DNA from: Helicobacteraceae bacterium
Lineage (GTDB): Bacteria > Campylobacterota > Campylobacteria > Campylobacterales > Sulfurimonadaceae
Direction of reading: 5' to 3'
Length of the DNA: 6,587 nt
Assembly (NCBI GenBank): GCA_015488075.1
Contig: WFOM01000161.1
Span: 1-6,587, forward strand
Part shown: piece by piece, positions 1 through 4,962 of the stretch
How the letters are laid out: every line of letters starts with the position of its first letter
Numbering within the stretch: the stretch's first letter is position 1
Notes under the pieces: model-generated
Told to the model about the DNA's origin: nothing
The model's input: the letters and a program-made list of their open reading frames with translations, nothing else
The model's database searches: none
Position numbers and translations under genes: made by a program

Positions 1-132
1 ATCTACTTTTACCAAATGTTCTTTTTTAAGATTGTTTTGCTGAAGGTATAGTTTATAACCTGCAAAAAGTATAAAAAACAGCAATATATGAAAAGTTACA
101 GACAAAACAAAAGAACTGAGATGTTTTTTCAT
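1..132 (-). CDS. TonB/TolA-like membrane-anchored energy transducer, N-terminal fragment
   Basis: Only the first 44 codons are in the window; the gene runs off the left edge. The fragment begins with a short basic stretch (M-K-K-H), followed by one strongly hydrophobic helix at about residues 8-25. A charged, polar stretch (QQNNLKKEH) follows, as in a single-pass inner-membrane protein whose bulk lies in the periplasm. Inside the helix is S11-V-T-F-H15. TonB and TolA carry a Ser-x3-His pair at this place, which is needed for coupling to ExbBD or TolQR. TonB and TolA cannot be told apart without the C-terminal domain. The ATG lies 34 bases downstream of the methyltransferase stop with no terminator between them, so read-through from the upstream operon is likely. 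There is no clear Shine-Dalgarno sequence. A weak -10-like AACAAT after a short T-run in the gap could be a private promoter. The family call rests on the helix motif alone. Confidence 0.62.
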   Translation of the reverse strand, partial: MKKHLSSFVLSVTFHILLFFILFAGYKLYLQQNNLKKEHLVKVD

Positions 133-166
133 ATAAAAATATTACCGATATATTGTTACAAAAGTA

Positions 167-718
167 TTAACATCTTTTTCTCGCCACCAGTGCGGCTACT
201 TTTACTTTTTCACCTCTTAGATTTGTATCTGTATACTCTTCATAGTAAATAATATTAAAATCAATAAAAGCATGAAGAAGTTCGTTTTCTCTTAACAGAT
301 ACTCTTTGTTTGAAGGGTTTTTAAAATCTCCGTGTGCTATTATAAATGTTTTAAAAACAACCACTCCGTCTTTTTTAAGTGCCTCTTTTATCTGAGGAAA
401 AAATCTTCTGTTTAGATAGTTTATATTTACTACCAAATCATACCTGTTTTCCTGCAGGTTATACTCATCCAAATCGGCTTCGATTTTGTTTATGTTTTTT
501 TTGTCTATTTTTGAAAGGGCATAGTCACTTAAGTCAACAGCATCAACTATAAATCCGTTATCAGCCAAAAAATTTGCATTTCTTCCCATGCCGCATGCTA
601 TGTCCAAAGCATGCCCTACTTTTGCAAGTTTGTAGTATTTTTTCAAAATCTCTTCAACCTTTACAGGCTGTGGATACTCCTGATACCTTTTGTTCCACCT
701 TTGTTTGTCTTCCGTCAT
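167..718 (-). CDS. Class I SAM-dependent methyltransferase (Methyltransf_25 / TehB-like), substrate unknown
   Basis: A 183-residue protein with a Rossmann methyltransferase fold. Motif I is A-L-D-I-A-C-G-M-G-R-N at residues 37-47, the glycine-rich SAM-binding loop. The acidic residue that binds the ribose is D62, in VDAVDLS. An E-A-D segment follows at 80-82, and motif IV, YDLVVNINYLNR, at 93-104. The N-terminal W-N-K-R-Y (8-12) is common in small TehB-like and generic class I methyltransferases. Length is normal for a stand-alone enzyme with little room for a substrate domain, so the substrate cannot be named. Its ATG overlaps the GAF gene stop as ATGA (4 bases), which implies translational coupling. 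It is the last tight member of the polyamine operon. A link to that pathway is positional inference only; polyamine N-methylation is possible but nothing in the sequence shows it. Confidence 0.85.
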   Translation of the reverse strand: MTEDKQRWNKRYQEYPQPVKVEEILKKYYKLAKVGHALDIACGMGRNANFLADNGFIVDAVDLSDYALSKIDKKNINKIEADLDEYNLQENRYDLVVNINYLNRRFFPQIKEALKKDGVVVFKTFIIAHGDFKNPSNKEYLLRENELLHAFIDFNIIYYEEYTDTNLRGEKVKVAALVARKRC

Positions 719-1215
719 CCTCTTACTCTGTCCTTTTCAAAAACATTTATAAGTTCCAAAAATCCGCTTATATAGTGTGCAAAAAATTTAACAAATTTTT
801 TGTCTTCTTCATCAAATCCGCCTTCTTTGTTGATAAGTTCCAACACACCCATTACATTGTTCGTAGAGTCAAATATGGGTGTTGCTATGATGTTTTTTGT
901 CCTGTATCCTGTCTGTTTGTCAACCTCTTCTAAAAATGCAGGATGTGAATAGGCATCGTTTGTAAAAAGTGTCTCTTCTGTTTTAAACACCCATCCTACT
1001 ATACCTTTGTCGGCATCTACTTCGATATAGTTAAGCCCCTCTGCATGTGTGCTCCAAAGAACATCTTTTTTTGAATCATATATAAATATGGAACTCCTGT
1101 CTGAACCTATGACCTCTTTGATATAGTCAACTATAAGCGGCAATCCTTCTTCAAACGATTTTTTCTGTAAAAGTTGCAGTGCAAATTCCTGCAGTTTTTC
1201 ATACCTTTTATCCAT
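715..1215 (-). CDS. Single-domain GAF sensory protein
   Basis: A 166-residue cytosolic protein made almost wholly of one GAF domain (about residues 15-155), with no output domain, signal peptide or membrane helix. Recognisable GAF stretches are the SSIFIYD strand (41-47), D-K-G-I-V-G-W-V-F (69-77), the NDAYSHPAF loop (86-94), and the core ATPIFD...GVLELINK (111-130). N129-K130, F134 and D138 lie in an order resembling the NKFDE signature (NK, then F-x3-DE) of the GAF domains in cyclic-nucleotide phosphodiesterases and adenylate cyclases. Here the NK-to-F gap is short (3 residues) and the final E is K139. Ligand is therefore unknown. The start ATG overlaps the nspC stop by one base (TGATG). 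A GAGAGG ribosome site lies 8 bases upstream of it, inside nspC. The protein probably works by binding a partner; what it senses is not visible. Confidence 0.88.
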   Translation of the reverse strand: MDKRYEKLQEFALQLLQKKSFEEGLPLIVDYIKEVIGSDRSSIFIYDSKKDVLWSTHAEGLNYIEVDADKGIVGWVFKTEETLFTNDAYSHPAFLEEVDKQTGYRTKNIIATPIFDSTNNVMGVLELINKEGGFDEEDKKFVKFFAHYISGFLELINVFEKDRVRG

Positions 1216-2351
1216 CAGCTTAACCTCTCTTTGTAGTAGTTATAATCAAAATCTTTTTGATGTTTTATTTTACCATCTTTTGAAACATATACTATACTTG
1301 GAAGTTTTATACCGTTAAATGTGGTGTTTTTAACGAAAGTATAGTGAATCTGGTCTTCAAAGATTATCTTGTCTCCTATTTTCAGTTCATCATCAAAGCT
1401 GTAATCCCCCATGACATCACCTGCTAAGCATGTATTACCGGCAAGTCTGTATGTATATTTTTTTTCGCCTGCTTCACCGGCACCTCTTACTTTTGCCTTA
1501 TACGGCATTATAATCGTATCTGGCATGTGTGCCTCTGCGGATGTGTCAAGTATGGCTATCTTTGCATTGTTTTGAACTATATCAACAACACTTGCTACTA
1601 AAACTCCGCACTCCCATCCAACAGCCTCACCGGGTTCGAGATATACTTCAACATTCCATCTTTTTTTAAAATCTTTTATAAGATTTATAAGAAGTTTTTT
1701 GTTGTATTCTTTTTTTGTTATATGATGACCTCCGCCAAAGTTTACAAAACCAACCTTGTCCAAAAACTCTCCAAATTTCTCTTCAACACCTTTTAGAACT
1801 GCTTCCAAAGCATCTGCATCCTGTTCACAGAGTGCATGAAAGTTTAAACCGTCAACATAGTTTAAAACCTTGTCATCAAAATTTTCTCTGGTTATACCAA
1901 GCCTTGAGTAGATTCCGCACGGATTGTATATATCTTTTGGACTTGAAGATACTTCAGGATTTATACGAACGGAGATTTTTATATCTGGATTTACCAACTT
2001 GACTTTATCATAATATTTTAAAAGCTGATTTTTTGAATTGAAAACTATATGGTCCGAGATGGATGCAATCTCATCTATATCTTCATCTTTAAATGCCGGA
2101 GAATATGTGTGTATCTCTGCATCTTTGTTATATTTTTTAAACTCCTCATACCCAAGCTTTGCTTCCCACAACCCACTGCATGTAACACCTTTTAGGTATT
2201 TTGAGACAAGTTCAAAAGTGCTGTGCATGGCATAGCCTTTAAGTGCAAGTATAATTTTGGCACCGCTTTCTTTTTGAACTTCATCCAGAATTTTCAGATT
2301 TTTTTCAAGCAACTCTTCATAGCATATATAAGCAGGTGTTTTAATCTCCAA
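1215..2351 (-). CDS. nspC: Carboxynorspermidine / carboxyspermidine decarboxylase
   Basis: A PLP-dependent fold-III decarboxylase of the alanine-racemase/ornithine-decarboxylase superfamily, 378 residues, full length. It removes the carboxyl group from carboxyspermidine (or carboxynorspermidine), giving spermidine (or norspermidine), the last step of the SAM-independent route described in Vibrio and Campylobacter jejuni. K38 in L-A-L-K-G-Y-A is the expected Schiff-base lysine. Other family landmarks are TCSGLWEA (57-64), the FHALCEQ block (171-177), the phosphate-binding F-G-G-G-H-H (205-210), EPGEAVG (239-245), and the G-N-T-C-L-A-G-D block with catalytic Cys308 and Asp312. The start is TTG; the first ATG is at codon 42, too late because the conserved I-K-T-P-A-Y would be lost. 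An AAAGG site lies 8 bases before the TTG. The gene overlaps the HDOD stop by 11 bases. Whether it makes spermidine or norspermidine cannot be read from the sequence; the Campylobacterota context favours spermidine. Confidence 0.93.
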   Translation of the reverse strand: MEIKTPAYICYEELLEKNLKILDEVQKESGAKIILALKGYAMHSTFELVSKYLKGVTCSGLWEAKLGYEEFKKYNKDAEIHTYSPAFKDEDIDEIASISDHIVFNSKNQLLKYYDKVKLVNPDIKISVRINPEVSSSPKDIYNPCGIYSRLGITRENFDDKVLNYVDGLNFHALCEQDADALEAVLKGVEEKFGEFLDKVGFVNFGGGHHITKKEYNKKLLINLIKDFKKRWNVEVYLEPGEAVGWECGVLVASVVDIVQNNAKIAILDTSAEAHMPDTIIMPYKAKVRGAGEAGEKKYTYRLAGNTCLAGDVMGDYSFDDELKIGDKIIFEDQIHYTFVKNTTFNGIKLPSIVYVSKDGKIKHQKDFDYNYYKERLS

Positions 2352-3198
2352 CTGCTATACCTTTGTTTTCATAATATTTCTTTTGAACTCTTTTTGCAAC
2401 TTTTTTAAAATGATCTACATTCAAATTCATATCTTTAACCTTTTTAGCAGCATCTTCTATAGATCTATTTGTCAAAATATTTTTAACATTTACGGCAGTT
2501 CTTACCACATCAACTGAGTCTATATAAAACTGCATCTGTGGGCTTAAGTCTTTAGTAACTTCAAAATCAAGGTTCTCAAGTATCTCTATATACAAAGGTT
2601 CAAGATTCCAGTGCTTAAACAAAAGCGCTGAGATATAGTATGATGTAGTTCCAAACGTATCTATCTCAAAATCTTCTATATTATCGGCTTCGGCAAATTT
2701 TCTTCTAAAAACAGTGCTGTATGAACTTTCTTTTGCTTCTTTTGCGACTATGAGTTTACCGCTTTCCATTATAAGTGTCAACGGGTATAAAAAGTTTGCA
2801 TGTCTTAAGTCTATCCTTGCAAACCACTGCAACATAAGTTGACTTTGCAGATGGCACATGTCGTTAAAAAGTATATTTGTCATACCGTATGCCGACAGAT
2901 CTGCTTTGATGTTTGACTCTATGGTATAGTTCATAACAAGACCGTAAACAATTTCAGCACCAAGAAGTGTAACTGCTTGTGAAATAGAAGCTATCTTTTT
3001 CGAAAAACCGTATTTTGGAGAGTTGACATACTTCAAAACATTTGCAGTAACAACCGCATCACTTTCTATAGCTTTTATAAGCTTTATCATACTCATCTCT
3101 TCTATACCCTGTTGATATATCTCGTTTATCGTTACTGCTATATTTGAAAGCGGTGGCAGTGTATTTATCTTTTTAATCAGTTCTTGATATGATGTCAT
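2341..3198 (-). CDS. HDOD-domain protein (non-catalytic HD-related output domain)
   Basis: A 285-residue cytosolic protein with an HDOD domain at about residues 10-205. The N-terminal helices read L-P-P-L-S at 14-18, then S-D-A-V-V-T-A-N-V-L-K-Y-V-N-S-P at 46-61, and S-I-S-Q-A-V-T-L-L-G at 71-80. This is the usual HDOD pattern: LPP, then the DP/DA segment, the N-S motif, and the I-xx-A-I-xx-L-G helix. Where a true HD hydrolase has H-D-I-G-K, this protein has M144-E-S-G-K148, so the metal-binding His-Asp pair is absent and catalysis is not expected. The C-terminal third (about 205-285) is helical and charged, and I do not recognise it. HDOD proteins act in signalling and protein-protein contacts, often near chemotaxis or cyclic-di-GMP genes. 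The ATG has a GGAG site, and starts 19 bases after the dehydrogenase stop. Its place between the two polyamine enzymes is the unusual feature. Confidence 0.92.
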   Translation of the reverse strand: MTSYQELIKKINTLPPLSNIAVTINEIYQQGIEEMSMIKLIKAIESDAVVTANVLKYVNSPKYGFSKKIASISQAVTLLGAEIVYGLVMNYTIESNIKADLSAYGMTNILFNDMCHLQSQLMLQWFARIDLRHANFLYPLTLIMESGKLIVAKEAKESSYSTVFRRKFAEADNIEDFEIDTFGTTSYYISALLFKHWNLEPLYIEILENLDFEVTKDLSPQMQFYIDSVDVVRTAVNVKNILTNRSIEDAAKKVKDMNLNVDHFKKVAKRVQKKYYENKGIAVGD

Positions 3199-3217
3199 AA
3201 CTACTCTCCAATATTTT

Positions 3218-4426
3218 TTATACTTCTAATGTTTCATCAGGCTTTAGCTCCATTATATTCCAAGGAAGTCCGAATAGATTCATATACTCCATAAAGGGGT
3301 CAGGATCAAACTGCTCCATGTTCCAAACTCCAGGTTTCATCCATTGGCCCTCAAGCATCAGTTTTGCTCCTATCATTGCAGGAACACCTGTTGTATAGCT
3401 TACTGCCTGAGACTTGACTTCTGCATAACATTTTTGATGATCACTTACCTGATAAATGTAAATCTTTTTCTTTTTACCCTCTTTTATCCCTTCTGCTACT
3501 ATGCCTATATTTGTTTTTCCTTTGGTTCTTGGCCCCAGACTCGCAGGATCGGGCAAAAGTGTTTTTAAAAATTCTATCGGGATTATTTCACAATCTTTGT
3601 GTTTAACAGGTTCAATCCCAAGCATACCTACATTTTTAAGCACTTCCATATGTTTTAGATAAGATTCGCCAAATGTCATAAAAAACCTAATCCTTTTTAA
3701 ACCGTTTATATGTTTAACCAGACTCTCCATCTCTTCATGATATAAAAGGTAACTGTCCTTTGGACCTATCTCAGGATAGTTCCAAACCATCTTGATCTCC
3801 ATAGGTTTAGTCTCTATCCATTTGCCCTCTTTCCAGTATCTGCCGTTTGCACTGACTTCTCTTAAATTTATCTCAGGATTGAAGTTGGTTGCAAAAGGAT
3901 AGCCATGATCCCCGGCATTACAGTCAAGTATGTCTATATAGTGTATCTCGTCAAAATAGTGTTTTTGGGCATATGCACAAAAAACATTAGTCGCACCCGG
4001 ATCAAATCCGCTGCCAAGAAGAGCCATAACACCTGATTTTTTAAACTCTTCATCCCTTGCCCACTGCTCTTTATACTCAAACTTTGCAACATCCGGATGC
4101 TCATAGTTTGCGGTATCAAGATAGTGAGTTTTTGTAGCAATGCATGCATCCATTATACTCAAGTCCTGATACGGAAGAGCCACATTTATAACTATATCTG
4201 CATTATATTTGTTTATGAGTTCTATAACATTTTGTGTTTTATCTGCATCAACGGTATCTATCTCCAAATTCTCTTTGCCAACTTCATTTTGTATCTCTTC
4301 ACATTTGCCAAGTGTCCTGCTTGCAAGAATTATCCTTCCAAATATATCTTTGTTTTGAACACATTTGTGGGCTACAACTCTTCCGACACCACCGGCACCT
4401 ATAATGACAGTTGTTTTATCACTCAA
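3218..4426 (-). CDS. Carboxyspermidine dehydrogenase (saccharopine dehydrogenase family)
   Basis: An oxidoreductase of the saccharopine dehydrogenase/Lys1-like family, about 402 residues. By homology to the C. jejuni and Vibrio pathway it condenses putrescine (or diaminopropane) with L-aspartate-beta-semialdehyde and reduces the product with NADPH. That yields carboxyspermidine, the substrate of the nspC enzyme two genes downstream. The N-terminal Rossmann motif is I-I-G-A-G-G-V-G-R, at residues 10-18 when counted from the upstream TTG at 4432. The strand-2 A-S-R-T follows, then V-N-V-A-L-P (82-87), L-D-T-A-N-Y-E (105-111), and the conserved G-S-G-F-D-P-G-A-T-N-V-F (140-151). I chose the TTG at 4426 because AGGAG at 4434-4438 lies 7 bases before it; from the TTG at 4432 the gap is only 1 base. 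No in-frame ATG precedes the upstream stop. It is the first gene of the minus-strand operon. Saccharopine metabolism is the alternative reading, made unlikely by nspC. Confidence 0.9.
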   Translation of the reverse strand: MSDKTTVIIGAGGVGRVVAHKCVQNKDIFGRIILASRTLGKCEEIQNEVGKENLEIDTVDADKTQNVIELINKYNADIVINVALPYQDLSIMDACIATKTHYLDTANYEHPDVAKFEYKEQWARDEEFKKSGVMALLGSGFDPGATNVFCAYAQKHYFDEIHYIDILDCNAGDHGYPFATNFNPEINLREVSANGRYWKEGKWIETKPMEIKMVWNYPEIGPKDSYLLYHEEMESLVKHINGLKRIRFFMTFGESYLKHMEVLKNVGMLGIEPVKHKDCEIIPIEFLKTLLPDPASLGPRTKGKTNIGIVAEGIKEGKKKKIYIYQVSDHQKCYAEVKSQAVSYTTGVPAMIGAKLMLEGQWMKPGVWNMEQFDPDPFMEYMNLFGLPWNIMELKPDETLEV

Positions 4427-4433
4427 AGACAAT

Positions 4434-4438
4434 CTCCT
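4434..4438 (-). promoter_or_regulatory. Ribosome binding site deciding the dehydrogenase start
   Basis: The minus strand reads AGGAG here. Two in-frame TTG codons follow, with one codon between them. Spacing is 1 base to the first (4432) and 7 bases to the second (4426), which makes the second the better start. Confidence 0.7.
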
Positions 4439-4445
4439 GATTTTT

Positions 4446-4454
4446 TGTTATAAT
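4446..4454 (+). promoter_or_regulatory. Sigma-70 promoter for yggU (extended -10)
   Basis: The plus strand reads TGTTATAAT: an extended -10 (TGn) joined to a perfect TATAAT at 4449-4454, preceded by a run of six T (4441-4446). No TTGACA-like -35 is present at the usual distance. A T-rich tract plus TGn-TATAAT without a conserved -35 is the form known for vegetative promoters of Campylobacter and Helicobacter. Transcription would start near 4461, giving a leader of about 25 bases to the yggU ATG. Confidence 0.78.
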
Positions 4455-4460
4455 ATCATA
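4455..4460 (-). promoter_or_regulatory. Candidate -10 for the polyamine operon
   Basis: The minus strand reads TATGAT here, one mismatch from TATAAT. Upstream of it lies the T-rich CTTTTTAATTTTTTTAGG, matching the T-tract style of Campylobacterota promoters. It abuts the plus-strand -10 directly. Transcription would start about 20 bases before the dehydrogenase TTG, leaving the AGGAG site in the leader. It is weaker than the opposing promoter because it lacks a TGn extension. Confidence 0.6.
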
Positions 4461-4485
4461 CCTAAAAAAATTAAAAAGCAAGCTT

Positions 4486-4770
4486 ATGTCATGGTATAAG
4501 ATTGAAGATGATATATTGACACTGAATGTTTTGGTAACTCCAAATTCAAAGCAGACAAAGATACTAAAACCGCATGGAGATGAACTTAAAATCTCTATAG
4601 CTACCCAACCGGAAAAAGGTAAAGCCACAAAAGATTTGATAAAGTTTTTGGCAAAAGAGTTTGGAGTAAAAGTAAAAGATATAGAAGTTTGTTACGGAGA
4701 ATTTTCACCTCACAAACAGTTTAAGATAAAAAATCCAAAAAAATTTCCATCTGTTTTTAATGACTTATAA
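4486..4770 (+). CDS. yggU: DUF167 / YggU-family protein (UPF0235)
   Basis: A 94-residue cytosolic protein of the DUF167 (YggU) family, whose biochemical role is not established. Family landmarks are the N-terminal strand L-N-V-L-V-T-P-N-S-K (13-22), E-L-K-I-S-I-A (33-39), and the signature Q-P-E-K-G-K-A-T-K-D-L-I-K-F-L-A (41-56). The usual form of that last signature is P-xx-G-x-A-N-xx-L; here the N is T48. Next come F-G-V-K-V-K-D-I-E-V (59-68) and G-E-F-S-P-H-K-Q-F-K-I (71-81). The family ends at about this point. The remaining tail, residues 82-94, is short and basic. It is the only plus-strand gene in the window, with its own promoter 25 bases before the inferred leader end and no strong ribosome site. 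The 3' end is odd: a diverged, in-frame copy of its last codons lies 114 bases downstream, past a repeat array. Confidence 0.88.
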   Translation: MSWYKIEDDILTLNVLVTPNSKQTKILKPHGDELKISIATQPEKGKATKDLIKFLAKEFGVKVKDIEVCYGEFSPHKQFKIKNPKKFPSVFNDL

Positions 4771-4800
4771 AATTAATTATACCTCACCTCAATCTTAATT

Positions 4801-4828
4801 TCAGTTTTCAGTTATCAGTTTTCTGTTT
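4801..4828 (+). repeat. Heptanucleotide tandem array, consensus TCAGTTT (4 units)
   Basis: Four 7-base units in a row: TCAGTTT, TCAGTTA, TCAGTTT, TCTGTTT; a decayed fifth, TCCGCAT, follows at 4829-4835. The plus strand has no stop codon in any frame, while the minus strand unit (AAACTGA) contains TGA. The form is like the short tandemly repeated heptamers (STRR) known from cyanobacteria; whether it is the same kind of element is inference. Confidence 0.82.
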
Positions 4829-4836
4829 TCCGCATT

Positions 4837-4881
4837 AAGATCAAAAATCCCAAGAAGCTTCCATCTATTTTTAAAAATTAA
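4837..4881 (+). pseudogene. Diverged second copy of the yggU 3' end
   Basis: This stretch reads K-I-K-N-P-K-K-L-P-S-I-F-K-N-stop in the same frame as yggU. The real yggU tail at 4723-4758 reads K-I-K-N-P-K-K-F-P-S-V-F. Over those 36 bases, 30 are identical. Four of the six differences are silent (ATA/ATC, CCA/CCC, and AAA/AAG twice), and the other two are conservative (F/L, V/I). The offset is exactly 114 bases (38 codons). It has no start of its own and is most likely a leftover C-terminus of a yggU allele. Confidence 0.78.
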
Positions 4882-4891
4882 TGGCACCTCT

Positions 4892-4911
4892 AAAAATGAG
4901 ACTAAAGTCTC
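4892..4911 (-). terminator. Short rho-independent terminator for the dgkA operon
   Basis: On the minus strand, GAGACTTTAGTCTC (4911-4898) folds into a five-pair stem (GAGAC/GTCTC) with a TTTA loop. After one A it is followed by TTTTT (4896-4892). It lies about 30 bases past the dgkA stop, in the right orientation. The stem is short, so termination may be weak. On the plus strand no T-run follows, so it would not stop yggU transcripts by the same rule. Confidence 0.55.
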
Positions 4912-4913
4912 TA

Positions 4914-4962
4914 CTCCAACCTCAATCCTCAAACCTCCAACCTCACCCCTCAATCCTCAATC
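4914..4962 (+). repeat. Heptanucleotide tandem array, consensus CTCAATC (7 units), overlapping dgkA
   Basis: Seven 7-base units fill 49 bases: CTCCAAC, CTCAATC, CTCAAAC, CTCCAAC, CTCACCC, CTCAATC, CTCAATC. A further lone CTCAATC sits at 4788-4794. On the minus strand the unit is GATTGAG, which holds a TGA. The last two and a half units, read on that strand, encode the end of DgkA and its stop codon. The array differs in sequence from the TCAGTTT array 85 bases away, but has the same unit length. Confidence 0.85.

Noticed and set aside
133..166. Terminator between the methyltransferase and the TonB-like gene
   Set aside because: No stem with GC pairs and following T-run on the minus strand in these 34 bases.
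495..502. Run of eight T (A8 in the methyltransferase gene) as a phase-variable tract
   Set aside because: Eight is short for slippage-driven switching, the composition is AT-rich, and the gene is intact.
574..933. Open frame on the plus strand across the methyltransferase and GAF genes
   Set aside because: It is antisense to two well-recognised genes, its translation is rich in Cys, Phe and Ser with no domain, and it has no ribosome site.
1715..2408. Several plus-strand open frames opposite nspC
   Set aside because: Their products show no family features and they mirror the codon bias of nspC.
4097..4453. Plus-strand open frame ending in the divergent promoter
   Set aside because: Antisense to the conserved Rossmann half of the dehydrogenase; low-complexity Ile/Phe/Tyr/Cys product.
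4419..4628. Minus-strand open frame overlapping the start of yggU
   Set aside because: Covers the yggU coding start and the promoter; no recognisable product.
4867..4878. Perfect palindrome ATTTTTAAAAAT as a terminator or operator
   Set aside because: It is made only of A and T and arises from the end of the yggU echo; the stem would be too weak to terminate.
4771..4962. Tandem repeats that might be a CRISPR array
   Set aside because: Units are 7 bases long and directly adjacent without spacers; no cas gene is near.
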